DNA of 64,000 nucleotides from Halodesulfurarchaeum sp. HSR-GB (GCF_031432215.1 NZ_JAVKGN010000001.1:62001-126000); one strand, 5' to 3'. Shown: positions 43,979 through 53,560, numbered from the stretch's first letter. Translations and numbers: made by a program. The notes: generated by a model not told the origin, from the letters alone.

Positions 43979-46255
43979 ATGGGACTCGACGAGGACGCGC
44001 TGGAGTATCACGCCCGGGACCCGCCGGGAAAAATCTCGATAGCGACGACGAAGCCGACGAACACCCAGCGAGATCTGAGTCTGGCTTACTCGCCCGGGGT
44101 CGCCGCCCCCTGTGAGGAGATCGCGGCCGACCCGACCGACGCCTACACCTACACCGCCAAGAGCAACCTGGTGGGGGTCATCTCGAACGGCAGTGCCGTG
44201 CTCGGACTGGGGGACATCGGCGCCGACGCGGCCAAACCGGTCATGGAGGGGAAAGGAGTGCTCTTCAAGCGCTTTGCGGACATCGACGTCTTCGACGTGG
44301 AACTCGATCTCGACGACCCGGACACCCTGGTCCAGGCGATCCTCGCGATGGAGCCGACGTTCGGCGGCATCAACCTGGAGGACATCAAGGCCCCGGACTG
44401 CTTCGAGATCGAGGAACGGCTCCGTGAGCAGATGGACATCCCGGTGTTTCACGACGACCAGCACGGGACGGCGATCATCACCGGCGCGGGCCTCCTGAAC
44501 GGGGCCGAAATTCTGGACAAAGAACTGGAGTCCCTCGAAGTGGTGATCTCCGGAGCGGGGGCGAGTGCCATCGCGACCGCCCGCTTCTACACGGCTCTGG
44601 GGGTCCCACGCGAGAACGTCACCATGTGTGACTCGACGGGCATCATCACCCAGGATCGCGTCGACGCCGGGGACGTAAACGAGTATAAGGCCGCGTTTGC
44701 GCAGGACCGGCCCGCGGGCGACCTCGCCGACGCCATGGCGGGAGCTGATGTCTTCGTCGGGCTCTCCGTCGGCGGGATCGTCTCCCCGGAGATGGTCCGG
44801 TCGATGGCCCCGAACCCGATGGTCTTCGCCATGGCGAACCCCGACCCCGAGATCGGCTACGAGGACGCCAAGACGGCCCGCGAGGATACGGTGATCGCGG
44901 CCACCGGGCGGTCTGACTTCCCGAACCAGATCAACAACGTCCTCGGGTTCCCCTTCATCTTCCGGGGAGCACTCGACGTGCGCGCGACCCAGATCAACGA
45001 GGCGATGAAAGTGGCTGCCGCCGAGGCACTGGCGACCCTCGCCCGGGAGGACGTCCCCGACGAGGTCGTTCAGGCCTACGGCGACCAGCCCCTCCAGTTC
45101 GGCCCCGAATACGTGATTCCGAAACCCCTGGACCCACGAGTGCTCCTCCGGGTCGCACCCGCCGTGGCCGAGGCGGCCATGGAGACCGGGGTGGCCCGTC
45201 GGGAGATCACTGATCTCGACGCGTATCGCGAGTCACTCGAAGCCCGGCTGGGCAAGTCCCGCGAGATGATGCGGATCATCTACAACAAGGCCATGGCCGA
45301 CCCGAAGCGGATCGCCCTCGCGGAGGGCGGGGACGAGAAGACGATCAGAGCGGCCAACCAGATGGCCGATGCGGGCATCGCCGAGCCAGTGCTCATCGGG
45401 GAGACGACGGCGATCGACCGCCAGATCGACGAGCTAGGCATCGAGTACGAACCCGAGATTCTGGACCCCCAGCAGGCGGACCTCTCCGAACAGGCACGGT
45501 TCCTCTACGAGCACCGACAGCGCAAGGGGATGACCCGCAACGAGGCCCAGGAACTCGTCAGACGGGACCCGAACTACCTGGCGAGCGTGCTCGTCGAGCG
45601 TGGCGAGGTCGATGCCATGCTCACCGGGCTGACCTACCACTATCCCTCCGCGCTCCGGCCGCCTCTCCAGGTGATCGGGACGGCCCCGGAGGCGGATTTC
45701 GCGGCCGGGGTCTACATGCTCACCTTCCAGAACCGGGTGGTGTTCGTGGCCGACGCCACGGTCAACCGCGACCCCTCGGCCGCGTGTCTGGAGGAGGTGG
45801 CCGAACACACCGCCGCCCTGGCCCGGGAGTTTAACGTCGAACCACGGGTGGCGCTGCTCTCCTATTCCGACTTCGGCAGCGTGGACGACGCGGCCACCCA
45901 GGTGCCCCGCGACGCCGCGACGCGACTGCGCGAGCGGGCCGATATCGACTTCCCGGTCGACGGTGAGATGCAGGCCGACACGGCCCTCGTCGAGGACATG
46001 CTGTCGGGAACCTACGACTTTTCGGACCTCGAAAAACCGGCGAACGTCCTGGTCTTTCCGACCCTCGAAGCGGGAAACATCGGCTACAAACTCCTCCAGC
46101 GACTGGGCGAGGCCGAGGCCATTGGTCCGATGCTCGTCGGGATGGACAAGCCGGTGCACGTCCTCCAGCGCGGGGACTCAGTCGATGACATCGTGAACCT
46201 CGCGGCCGTGGCGGTGGTCGACGCCCAGAACGGCCCCTCGACGAAGGGACGCTGA
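43979..46255 (+). CDS. NAD(P)-dependent malic enzyme with phosphotransacetylase-like C-terminal domain
   Basis: 758 aa from the ATG at 43979; an upstream in-frame codon at 43952 lies in the promoter gap. The N-terminal about 420 residues are malic enzyme: AYSPGVAAPC, VFHDDQHGTAIITGAGLLN and VISGAGASAIATARFY (Rossmann loop). The C-terminal about 330 residues resemble phosphate acetyltransferase (LTYHYPSALRPPLQVIG). This MaeB-type fusion is common; the second domain is usually regulatory. It makes pyruvate, CO2 and NAD(P)H from malate. Confidence 0.94.
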   Translation: MGLDEDALEYHARDPPGKISIATTKPTNTQRDLSLAYSPGVAAPCEEIAADPTDAYTYTAKSNLVGVISNGSAVLGLGDIGADAAKPVMEGKGVLFKRFADIDVFDVELDLDDPDTLVQAILAMEPTFGGINLEDIKAPDCFEIEERLREQMDIPVFHDDQHGTAIITGAGLLNGAEILDKELESLEVVISGAGASAIATARFYTALGVPRENVTMCDSTGIITQDRVDAGDVNEYKAAFAQDRPAGDLADAMAGADVFVGLSVGGIVSPEMVRSMAPNPMVFAMANPDPEIGYEDAKTAREDTVIAATGRSDFPNQINNVLGFPFIFRGALDVRATQINEAMKVAAAEALATLAREDVPDEVVQAYGDQPLQFGPEYVIPKPLDPRVLLRVAPAVAEAAMETGVARREITDLDAYRESLEARLGKSREMMRIIYNKAMADPKRIALAEGGDEKTIRAANQMADAGIAEPVLIGETTAIDRQIDELGIEYEPEILDPQQADLSEQARFLYEHRQRKGMTRNEAQELVRRDPNYLASVLVERGEVDAMLTGLTYHYPSALRPPLQVIGTAPEADFAAGVYMLTFQNRVVFVADATVNRDPSAACLEEVAEHTAALAREFNVEPRVALLSYSDFGSVDDAATQVPRDAATRLRERADIDFPVDGEMQADTALVEDMLSGTYDFSDLEKPANVLVFPTLEAGNIGYKLLQRLGEAEAIGPMLVGMDKPVHVLQRGDSVDDIVNLAAVAVVDAQNGPSTKGR

Positions 46256-46274
46256 CTCCCTACCGAATCGCTGA

Positions 46275-46889
46275 CTAGTCCCCGGCGTGTCGATCCGCTC
46301 GCGAGGGAGGGGGAACCTGGTCGGTCGACTGCCGTGTGGGCCGACCGCTGGCAGTATTCCGGTTGACGTGTGCATACTCTTCTGGCGCGTTCGCCAGCGG
46401 GTGGGCCGGGTTCTGCCCGCTCGCGACGGCGGCGGCCCGGACCGTCTCGAAGCCGGCGATTCGGGCCCGAATCCCCCGCCAGTGGTGGGCCGTTCCCGGC
46501 GGGTGACTCAGGCCGGCCACGGTTCGAAATTCGCGGTCCCGGCCGGCCAACACGGCGGCGTTGACGTTGCTCGCCAGGTCGTCGTGATCGACGAGGACGC
46601 CGACGGCAGCCGATTCCGGGGCCCGGGCTGCAAGCGCGTCGAGCCCGAGGTGGAGCGCCCGATACTCAGCGACGTTGTTGTCGGGAGCCCCGTCGGGGAT
46701 GGCGAGCCTGGCGACCCGCTTGCCGCTCGCGGTCTCGATGATCACGCCCAGTCCGGCACCGGTCGACTCGAAGGAGCCGTCGGTCGCCACGTAGTAATCG
46801 CGGCGGTGGGTGTGTGGCGGGTGGGCGATGTGCGGCGTGGGTGACTCGTCGAAAAGGTCACGCAGTCGTGGCCGGCCCATGGAGGCCAT
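46275..46889 (-). CDS. RNase H-like protein (haloarchaeal RnhA type)
   Basis: 204 aa from the ATG at 46889 (a second ATG at 46880 is possible). DYYVATDGSFES (about 31-42) has the first catalytic Asp, NNVAEYRALHLGLDAL the Glu, VGVLVDHDDLASNV the next Asp. This is the compact RNase HI fold cutting RNA in RNA-DNA hybrids. The C-terminal about 50 residues (NPAHPLANAPEEYAHVN and a Pro/Arg tail) are haloarchaea-like. It is divergent from the CBS gene, with starts about 70 bases apart. Confidence 0.82.
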   Translation of the reverse strand: MASMGRPRLRDLFDESPTPHIAHPPHTHRRDYYVATDGSFESTGAGLGVIIETASGKRVARLAIPDGAPDNNVAEYRALHLGLDALAARAPESAAVGVLVDHDDLASNVNAAVLAGRDREFRTVAGLSHPPGTAHHWRGIRARIAGFETVRAAAVASGQNPAHPLANAPEEYAHVNRNTASGRPTRQSTDQVPPPSRADRHAGD

Positions 46890-46961
46890 ATGCCCGCTTG
46901 TGGGCCCGATTACATAAACCGCTCGCCAAAACTGATAGTCCCCGGCCACGATGACAGGTAT

Positions 46962-47471
46962 ATGCAGGCTCGCGAGTTGATGACGGCCGACGTCGAGACC
47001 GTCCAGCACGATGACTCCGTCGGCGAAGTACTCAAGAAGATGTCCCAGCGACCGTTCAACGGCTTCCCCGTCGTGGACGACGACGGTCGGCTGGTCGGAA
47101 TCGTGACCCAGCGGGACCTCGTGGACATCTTCGAGCCAAGCGATCGCACGTTCTGGATTCCGGTGGGGCTGCCGCCCTTCCTGGAGCCAGTTGATTACGC
47201 CATCGAGGCTTCCTTCGGCGATCTGGACCTGGAGATCGATCTGGCCCGTCACGCCGGGGACCCGATCAGCACGGTGATGACCGAGGACGTCGTCACCGTC
47301 GGCCCGGCGGAGGACATCGAGACGGTCATCGAGATCCTGGCCCGGCCGGAGCCGAACGTCAATCGGGTCCCCGTGGTACAGGACGGCTTCGTCGAGGGCA
47401 TCATCACCCGACAGGACGTGCTCTCGTACCTCCACCGGACGGGCGGGCTCGGCGGGGAGTCGGAACCCTGA
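46962..47471 (+). CDS. Tandem CBS-domain protein
   Basis: 169 aa from the ATG at 46962, after an AT-rich patch. Two CBS motifs: MQARELMTADVETVQHDDSVGEV through GIVTQRDLVDIF (1-59), and PISTVMTEDVVTV through GIITRQDVLSYL (about 103-160). A 40-residue insert separates them. Such pairs bind adenosyl nucleotides and regulate partner enzymes or channels. No partner domain is attached, so the target is unknown. Confidence 0.9.
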   Translation: MQARELMTADVETVQHDDSVGEVLKKMSQRPFNGFPVVDDDGRLVGIVTQRDLVDIFEPSDRTFWIPVGLPPFLEPVDYAIEASFGDLDLEIDLARHAGDPISTVMTEDVVTVGPAEDIETVIEILARPEPNVNRVPVVQDGFVEGIITRQDVLSYLHRTGGLGGESEP

Positions 47472-47496
47472 AAGTATCGAGTGTGTAGTACCGAAC

Positions 47497-48426
47497 GTGT
47501 CGAAAACGAGGCAGGCCCTCGCGTGGCTTCTCCTGTCGGCCATCTGGGGCACGGCGTTCATGGCGATCAAGGCCGGACTCGGCCCCTTTGGGGACACGCC
47601 GGTCCTCTTTGCCGCGTTTCGCTATGACCTCGCGGGCATCCTCATGCTGGGCTACGCGATCGTGGCCACCGACCAGTGGCGGCCCGAATCGCGGGCCGGC
47701 TGGATCGTGGTACTGGTCGGCGGGGCCTTCATGATCGCCGGGTACCACGCCTTCCTCTTCGTCGGCGAGTTGAACACCACGAGTGCGGTGGCCGCCGTCG
47801 TCGTGAGCCTGAGCCCGATCTTGACCACCGGGTTCGCTCGCGTGTTGCTCCCCGGACGAGCGCTCTCGCGGCTGGGCACGGTCGGCCTGTTCCTCGGGCT
47901 CCTGGGTGTCGTCGTCATCGCCCAGCCCGATCCAGCCGCACTGCTGGGGAGTGGCATCGGCGAGTTCCTGGTGTTTCTGGCTGCCGTGAGTTTCGCGCTG
48001 GGGAGTGTCCTCGCGACGGCCGTGGACGCTGCCCTCCCGATCGAGACGATGGAGGCCTGGTCGATGGTTCTGGGGGCGATCATGCTCCACGGGATCAGCG
48101 CCGGTCTGGGCGAACGCCTCGACGCAGTCGTCTGGTCCGGCGAGGCCTTGCTCGCGCTCGGTTATCTCTCCGTGGTCGCCAGTGCGATCGGGTTTCTCAT
48201 CTACTTCGACCTGCTGGATCGGCTGGGGCCCGTCGAGATCAACCTCGTCTCGTATCTGGCCCCGATCTGGGCGGCCCTCACCGGGTGGCTGGTTCTCGAC
48301 GAGTCGGTGTCTGCCGCCACCGCGGTCGGGTTTGCGATCATCGTGGCGGGGTTCTGGCTGATCAAACGGGAGGCGATCGGCCGTGCGCTGGGCGATCGAC
48401 TGCCGGCGCTCGGACGCGACCGCTAA
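47497..48426 (+). CDS. EamA/DMT-family transporter
   Basis: 309 aa, GTG start. Ten hydrophobic helices in two EamA repeats. LLLSAIWGTAFMAIKAGL (about 10-27) opens the first repeat, and a second begins near FLAAVSFALGSVLA. YLAPIWAALTGWLVLDE is the typical near-end motif. Probably exports or imports a small metabolite; substrate unknown. It starts 26 bases after the CBS gene. Confidence 0.9.
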   Translation: MSKTRQALAWLLLSAIWGTAFMAIKAGLGPFGDTPVLFAAFRYDLAGILMLGYAIVATDQWRPESRAGWIVVLVGGAFMIAGYHAFLFVGELNTTSAVAAVVVSLSPILTTGFARVLLPGRALSRLGTVGLFLGLLGVVVIAQPDPAALLGSGIGEFLVFLAAVSFALGSVLATAVDAALPIETMEAWSMVLGAIMLHGISAGLGERLDAVVWSGEALLALGYLSVVASAIGFLIYFDLLDRLGPVEINLVSYLAPIWAALTGWLVLDESVSAATAVGFAIIVAGFWLIKREAIGRALGDRLPALGRDR

Positions 48427-48450
48427 GGGGCTCCCCGTTCAACGACCGCT

Positions 48451-48936
48451 ATGGACATTCGAGACGCCACGACGTCGGACATCGAATCGATCCGCGCGGT
48501 GGCCGAGGCCGCCTGGCGAGCCGACTACCCGGACACGCTTTCCGAGGACACCATCGAGTCGGGCGTCGCCCACTGGTACGGCGATCCAGTCGTCGAGATG
48601 GAACTCTCGAATCCCGGCACCGAGTTGCTGGTCGCCCTGCAGGACGGTGAGGCCGTCGGATTCGTTCACGGCCACCGGGCCGGCGAGACGGGGACGATTC
48701 TCCGATTACACGTCGATCCCGCCCACCGCGAGGCGGGCGTGGAAACGGCACTCTTCGACGCGATCGAGGAGGCGTTTGCGGCGGACGGAGCGAAAACGCT
48801 TCGAGGAACAGCCCTGAAGGCGAACGATCACGTGACCGAGTTGTACCGATCCCGGGGCTTCGAGCAGGTCGATACCGAGCGGACCACGATCGACTCGAAT
48901 CAGTACCCGGAAGCGGTCTTCGAGCGACCGGCGTAG
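48451..48936 (+). CDS. GNAT-family N-acetyltransferase
   Basis: 161 aa. MDIRDATTSDIESIRAVAEAAW is a standard GNAT start. LRLHVDPAHREAGVETALFDA (about 87-107) is the acetyl-CoA loop, with the usual G-x-G replaced by EAG. LKANDHVTELYRSRGFEQV is the final block. Acceptor unknown. It lies 24 bases after the transporter, possibly co-transcribed. Confidence 0.88.
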   Translation: MDIRDATTSDIESIRAVAEAAWRADYPDTLSEDTIESGVAHWYGDPVVEMELSNPGTELLVALQDGEAVGFVHGHRAGETGTILRLHVDPAHREAGVETALFDAIEEAFAADGAKTLRGTALKANDHVTELYRSRGFEQVDTERTTIDSNQYPEAVFERPA

Positions 48937-49908
48937 CTACTTGGCGTTCGCGATCCGTTCGACCTGCCGGGCGGACAGGCTGATCTCGGTCGCTGCGAGG
49001 TCCTCTTCGAGTTGATCGATGGAGGTCGCGCCGGCGATTGGCGCGACTACCTGTTCGTGGGCCAGCAGCCAGGCGAGGCTCACCTGAGCCGGGGAGGCCT
49101 CGACCTCGGCCGCGACTGCCTCGACTTCCTCCAGGACGTCGAAGTTCTCCGAAGTGAGATAGGAGTCGACGAACTGCTCGTCAGTTGCCCCCCGAGAGCC
49201 GGGCGGTGGTGTTTCGCCACGGGTGTACTTCCCGCTGAGGAAGCCCCCGGCCAGCGGGGACCAGGGGATGATTCCGAGGTCGTAATCCCGGCACATGTCC
49301 AGATAGGTCCCTTCGATCTCCCGGTTGACCGCGTTGTACCGCGGCTGGACCACTTTGAAGGGCTCGTAGCCCTCCCGCCGGGCGATCTCGTTTGCCTTGA
49401 CGACCTTCCAGGCGTTTGGCTCCAGTGTGGAGGCTCCAAGGTAGTTCACGGCCCCTCGCCGGACGAAATCGTTCAGCGTTCGCATGAACTCCGGGGCGGG
49501 CGTGGTGTCGTCCCAGCGGTGGATGTAGAGCACGTCGACGTAGTCGGTGCCAAGCCGGTCTCGGATCCGGTCGATCTGTCGCCGGAGGTGCTTGCGACCC
49601 AGCCCCCGACCGTTCGGATCGTTGCCACGAGTGGGCCAGTAGATCTTCGAGGCCACGACGAAGTCTTCGCGATCGCGTTCCGCGAGCCAGTCCCCGATAT
49701 AGGCCTCGGCCCGGCCGTCGCCGTACATGTCAGCGGTGTCGATGAACCGACCGCCGGCCGCCTCGTAGGCGTCAAGCAGTCGGTGGGCCTGATCGCGATC
49801 GATCTCGATCGCCCCCGTGTCGTCCTCGCGGCCGAACCGCCAGGTTCCAAACGCGATCTCGGAGACCCGCGTACCGGTCCGTCCGAGCGGGACTGTCCCC
49901 AGTTCCAT
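48937..49908 (-). CDS. Aldo/keto reductase
   Basis: 323 aa from the ATG at 49908 (MELGTVPLGRTGTRVSEIAFG); the frame upstream to 50223 crosses another gene and is not used. Catalytic set: Asp in FIDTADMYGDGRAE with its Tyr, Lys in VVASKIYWPT, His in DVLYIHRWD. NADPH-binding tail IAGATSIDQLEEDL. This is the YajO/YeaE-like AKR group with broad carbonyl substrates. Its stop touches the stop of the convergent GNAT gene. Confidence 0.92.
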   Translation of the reverse strand: MELGTVPLGRTGTRVSEIAFGTWRFGREDDTGAIEIDRDQAHRLLDAYEAAGGRFIDTADMYGDGRAEAYIGDWLAERDREDFVVASKIYWPTRGNDPNGRGLGRKHLRRQIDRIRDRLGTDYVDVLYIHRWDDTTPAPEFMRTLNDFVRRGAVNYLGASTLEPNAWKVVKANEIARREGYEPFKVVQPRYNAVNREIEGTYLDMCRDYDLGIIPWSPLAGGFLSGKYTRGETPPPGSRGATDEQFVDSYLTSENFDVLEEVEAVAAEVEASPAQVSLAWLLAHEQVVAPIAGATSIDQLEEDLAATEISLSARQVERIANAK

Positions 49909-49949
49909 GCACTCGAAGACGGCCCCGACCGAGATAAAAAGTCCCGTTC

Positions 49950-50183
49950 TCAGTCGGCGTTGTACCGGTGGCCGGCGATCAGTGCCAGCAGATGAACCGC
50001 AATCAACACGGCGACGGTCAACTGCATACTCGACGTGTCGAGACCCCGCAGAATGAGCGGCACGTAGATGAAGGGAAGCGCAACGGCGGCCCAGAATCCC
50101 ACGGCCTCGAGTGGACGCAGGAGCGGGCCGTGCCCGGGTGGCGATGCACCGGTCGGATCGTGGGTGTGGGAGGGACTGGACAT
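49950..50183 (-). CDS. Small two-helix membrane protein
   Basis: 77 aa from the ATG at 50183. A His/Pro-rich polar N-terminus (about 1-24) is followed by two hydrophobic helices (about 27-47 and 53-71). Haloarchaea have similar short conserved proteins, but I cannot name a family. It lies 41 bases upstream of the aldo/keto reductase on the same strand. Confidence 0.62.
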   Translation of the reverse strand: MSSPSHTHDPTGASPPGHGPLLRPLEAVGFWAAVALPFIYVPLILRGLDTSSMQLTVAVLIAVHLLALIAGHRYNAD

Positions 50184-50401
50184 GGGGACCACCGCTACCA
50201 AATTGTAGCGGCCAGAGGCCCATATAGCCGCCAGAACGTTTCCCCCAGTTCAGTTCTCTTCACCCCGGATCGCGGCCTTTTAGATCGTTTAATCGATCCA
50301 TTTCCAGCCCCGAGACGATTTATCGAGGGCGCTCGGAGCCGAACGGGAGACCGGAAACCCGGCCCAGATGTTTAAGTACGAAAGCAGGGCCAACCAGGCC
50401 C

Positions 50402-50830
50402 ATGGTGCGATCGAACCCACGACTCGAAACGAGAAACGACACCCTAATTGCCCGGCTGCTCGCCTTCGCCGTCGACGCTGTGCTCCTCACTATCGCTCTG
50501 GCGGTCCTGGGTGGGCTTACCGTCACCGTCGCTCCCAGGTTCGTAGGGGTGCTCGGACTCCTGGTCTGGCCGCTTGCGTTGGCTTACTTCGTCGTCTTCG
50601 AGGGGATCAGCGGACAGACACCCGGCAAGCGACTGTTCGGGATCACCGTCGTCCAGCGGGACGGGCGGCCCGCTGGCGTATCAGCGGCCGTCCTCAGAAA
50701 CCTGTTGCGGGTCGTCGACGCGCTGCCGACCGCGTATCTACTGGGTGGGGTTCTCATCTATCGCTCGGATGACGGGCAGCGACTCGGGGACGTGATCGGG
50801 AACACCGTAGTGGTGAAAACAGGGAGTTAA
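50402..50830 (+). CDS. RDD-family membrane protein
   Basis: 142 aa. The RDD fold shows Arg in LIARLLAFAVDAVLL (with the Asp of the family motif), two to three helices, and SGQTPGKRLFGITVVQRDG plus GQRLGDVIGNTVVV at the end. A TTTAAGTA element at 50371-50378 is placed for a leaderless start at 50402. RDD proteins are small membrane proteins of largely unknown role, some being transporters. Confidence 0.88.
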   Translation: MVRSNPRLETRNDTLIARLLAFAVDAVLLTIALAVLGGLTVTVAPRFVGVLGLLVWPLALAYFVVFEGISGQTPGKRLFGITVVQRDGRPAGVSAAVLRNLLRVVDALPTAYLLGGVLIYRSDDGQRLGDVIGNTVVVKTGS

Positions 50831-50835
50831 GCGGC

Positions 50836-51918
50836 TCAATCGGGGAACTCGACGCCTTCGAACTCAAAGCGGGCCCCACCCGCCCGGCTGTCGGTGACGG
50901 CCACGTCCCAGTCGTGTGCCACACAGATCTCCTGGACGATGTTGAGTCCCAGACCGGTCCCGCTCTCGGCGGTCGTGTAGCCGGGCTCGAAGGCCGTTTC
51001 CCGGTCCGACTCGGGAATTCCGGGGCCGTCGTCCGCGACGTAGAACCCACCCGCGAAGTCCCCGACCCTCACGGTAACTGCCGTGCCGCCGTGTTCGATT
51101 GCGTTTCGAAAGAGGTTCTCGAAGAGGTGTCGGAGCTGATCCGGTTCGGCCAGAACCTCGGTCTCGGCCGCGATCTCCAGATCGGCAGCTTCGGTTTCGA
51201 CTACGCCCCAGGACTCCCGGGCGATGGCCGCCACCGCAACCGGTTCCAGTGCCGCCGTGGACTGGGTGCTGTGTGCGAGCGCGAGCAATTCCTGGACCAT
51301 CGTCTCGATGCGTTCGAGGGCCACGACGAGCGGGGCGGCGTGTTCCCCGGCCATGTCGGCATACCCCTTGGCGACGGTCAGCGGATTGCGGATATCGTGT
51401 GAGACGAGTGAGATGACACCGACGAGTCGATCCCGGCGGACCGCCAGCCGGTCGGCCCGGTCCCGGACTTTGAGATACTGGTAGGCATACACGAAGTTGA
51501 GTACCGCGCCGATCGCCATCGCGTTCAACAGGAGATACAGCGGCTCGGCCGGCAGGGGCTGTTCCAGACTGAGGAGGAGCCGCATGTAGGTCGCGATGAC
51601 GACGAACACGCCCATCCCGAGGAGGACGGACAACCCGAGGACGGCGATCTGCCAGGAGGAAAACGCGTGCTGGCGGGACTGAAATCCGAACCAGATGAGC
51701 CCAACACCGACGGCCATGGGGAGCAACAACTCGAGAACCCGGATACTCGGATAGGCGTTCCCGTAGACGAAAAAGACAAGCTCCGAGAGAGCCGTCAGGC
51801 CGATGCCGGAGCCGACGAGCAGCCAGCCACCCACCGGGGAGGCCGTGTCGACGAGGTGGCCGACCGCTGTCCGAATCGACGAAAGCGACGAGCCCAGCAG
51901 ATCGGTTTGCAAAGACAC
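50836..51918 (-). CDS. Membrane sensor histidine kinase
   Basis: 360 aa, GTG start at 51918, TATA-like GATTTATACA just upstream. Four to five hydrophobic helices (about 31-150) act as the sensor, with no PAS or HAMP domain visible. H174 in SLVSHDIRNPLTVAKG is the phosphorylated His. The ATPase domain has NLFRNAIEHGG (N box), DDGPGIP (G1) and TGLGLNIV (G2). No response regulator is adjacent, which is common in haloarchaea. The signal is unknown. Confidence 0.9.
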   Translation of the reverse strand: MSLQTDLLGSSLSSIRTAVGHLVDTASPVGGWLLVGSGIGLTALSELVFFVYGNAYPSIRVLELLLPMAVGVGLIWFGFQSRQHAFSSWQIAVLGLSVLLGMGVFVVIATYMRLLLSLEQPLPAEPLYLLLNAMAIGAVLNFVYAYQYLKVRDRADRLAVRRDRLVGVISLVSHDIRNPLTVAKGYADMAGEHAAPLVVALERIETMVQELLALAHSTQSTAALEPVAVAAIARESWGVVETEAADLEIAAETEVLAEPDQLRHLFENLFRNAIEHGGTAVTVRVGDFAGGFYVADDGPGIPESDRETAFEPGYTTAESGTGLGLNIVQEICVAHDWDVAVTDSRAGGARFEFEGVEFPD

Positions 51919-52062
51919 GCCACCCGGTTATTTTCAACCGTGTATAAATCCTCGTCCCGAGCTATCAATCGAGAAAACAGCGACCGGTGCAGGGTGAATC
52001 GGTGTGGGGAGATCTGGTCGGTCGGACGGGTACCTGACAGGACAGTAACTTCGAGTCGAAAG

Positions 52063-52203
52063 TGCCCGGGGAGGGGTTCGAACCCTCGACCTCCGCATGT
52101 CCCAGGTCCAAGGCTCGGTCGACCTGAGATGCGAGCCACCGATGGCCGCACCGAATCTCGAAACCCTATGAGTGCGGCGCTATGACCACTAAGCCACCCG
52201 GGC
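52063..52203 (-). tRNA. tRNA-Met elongator (anticodon CAT) with a 68-nt intron
   Basis: Exon 1 is 52167-52203, exon 2 is 52063-52098, and the intron 52099-52166 lies after position 37, the canonical archaeal site. Acceptor GCCCGGG pairs with CCCGGGC, discriminator A. Anticodon stem CCGCA/TGCGG flanks loop CTCATA plus A. T-arm GAGGGTTCGAACCCCTC. Mature length is 73 nt. An intron in elongator tRNA-Met is known in haloarchaea and is removed by the tRNA splicing endonuclease. Confidence 0.93.
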
Positions 52204-52296
52204 TCACGCCCGGCTTAGTCACTGGTCCCCTAAAACCTTTGTATCTCCGATGGGGCGACCCGCCGAGTTTATCACGGCGGGGGAAGACCTGCCAAC

Positions 52297-53169
52297 ATGA
52301 ACGTACCGTCGGCCGTCGCGGAGGCCCTGGGGGACGAGACGGTGTCGGCGACCGTCTCGCTCAAGGGCGAAGACGCGTTGTACGTCACCCCGACCCGGAC
52401 GATTCACTACGGGGCAGAGGGCTTTCTCAGCGACGAATCGATCGAATCCTATCCACACGATGCAGAACGGGTGACCGCCGAGGAAGGGCGGCGAAAGTCC
52501 ACGATCACGTTCGATTATGGGACCGACGGGACACGGTCGCTCACCGTCCCGGAGAAGTACGTCTCCGATTCGCTTCACCCGATTCTCGCGGGCGTGTTCC
52601 GTGCCAGGGGCGTCATCGAACCCGGGGAGACAGTCAGTGCGACCTACCGTTTCGGCGAACTGACACTCGTGGTGACGAGCCGTCGGCTGGTCAAACACGT
52701 GGGCGCGGCGGTCTGGGACGAGGAGTACGTGGCAGTCACCTACGAGTCGGTCCAGGGCCTCGAAACCGAGAAGGGCAGTGTGGCTTCCCAACTCGTGATC
52801 TCGACACCGGACCGAACCGAGCGAATCAAAACCCCGAACGAGGGGTTCCGACGAGTGGACGAGACGGTCCGGGACGCCATCTACCAGTTCTACGAGGTGG
52901 AAGACCAGGCGGCCTTCGAGGCGGCTGTTCGGCCGGCGGAGGAAGACGAGGAGCCAGACACGAACGAGGAATCGACGACTGCTGGCAAACCGGAGCCAGC
53001 GGAGTCGGCCGCGTTCGTTTCGGCGGTCGATACCGAGTCGATCCGCGAGGAACTCGACGAACTGGAAGCGGCCCTCGACGACCAGGAGACACTCCTCGAA
53101 GAACAACTCGCGGCGATCGAGGACCAACGTTCGCGGCTCGAAACGCTGCGATCACAGATCGAGGACTGA
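52297..53169 (+). CDS. Acidic protein with PH-like N-terminal part and C-terminal coiled coil
   Basis: 290 aa. The first about 200 residues form a beta-rich segment with two repeats of a PH-like pattern (DALYVTPTRTIHYG and LTLVVTSRRLVKHVG). A polar acidic linker follows. The last about 55 residues (ESIREELDELEAALDDQE and following heptads) are a coiled coil. A TTTATCA element at 52269-52275 fits a leaderless start. I do not know its role; a membrane-binding or scaffold protein is conceivable. Confidence 0.72.
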   Translation: MNVPSAVAEALGDETVSATVSLKGEDALYVTPTRTIHYGAEGFLSDESIESYPHDAERVTAEEGRRKSTITFDYGTDGTRSLTVPEKYVSDSLHPILAGVFRARGVIEPGETVSATYRFGELTLVVTSRRLVKHVGAAVWDEEYVAVTYESVQGLETEKGSVASQLVISTPDRTERIKTPNEGFRRVDETVRDAIYQFYEVEDQAAFEAAVRPAEEDEEPDTNEESTTAGKPEPAESAAFVSAVDTESIREELDELEAALDDQETLLEEQLAAIEDQRSRLETLRSQIED

Positions 53170-53523
53170 TCACTCCCGCCCGGTGACTTTTCGGATACAG
53201 GAGGAGCCGAAGGGGCCATGTTCGCCCGCCTCCAGATTCAGAAAGTATCCGGTAGCGATCGAAGCGCCACAGCGACGGCAGGTGAACTCCCCCTCTTTCG
53301 TGACTACCTCGGCCTCGAAGCTGACGTAGTTCGATCCGGCGGGGTAGACGACCCCCGAGTCCCGTTCGATGATCCCCTCGTTTTCGGCTCGTTCCAGGAT
53401 CTCGCGAGTCGTTCGCGGGTCGGTCGTGATGGTCTCCAGGCGATCGATGACCTCGGCGACGGAGAGTTCGACGTCCTCGAAGCGGTCGAGAAGTTCGACA
53501 CCGAGTTCGACGCGGTCGGTCAC
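53170..53523 (-). CDS. Small HTH-like zinc protein (DUF5830-like)
   Basis: 117 aa from the GTG at 53523 (reads VTDRVELGVELLDR; translated as Met). A GTG five codons upstream (53538) is possible. The N-terminal about 75 residues resemble a winged-helix fold (AEVIDRLETITTDPRTTREILERAE). CRRCG (about 86-90) and SSC near 110 could bind zinc. The C-terminal GPFGSSCIRKVTGRE is, as I recall, highly conserved in haloarchaea. Convergent with the preceding gene with no gap. Confidence 0.7.
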   Translation of the reverse strand: MTDRVELGVELLDRFEDVELSVAEVIDRLETITTDPRTTREILERAENEGIIERDSGVVYPAGSNYVSFEAEVVTKEGEFTCRRCGASIATGYFLNLEAGEHGPFGSSCIRKVTGRE

Positions 53524-53560
53524 AGCGAAACTCCACACGAATCGGGATTAAACCTTGTCC

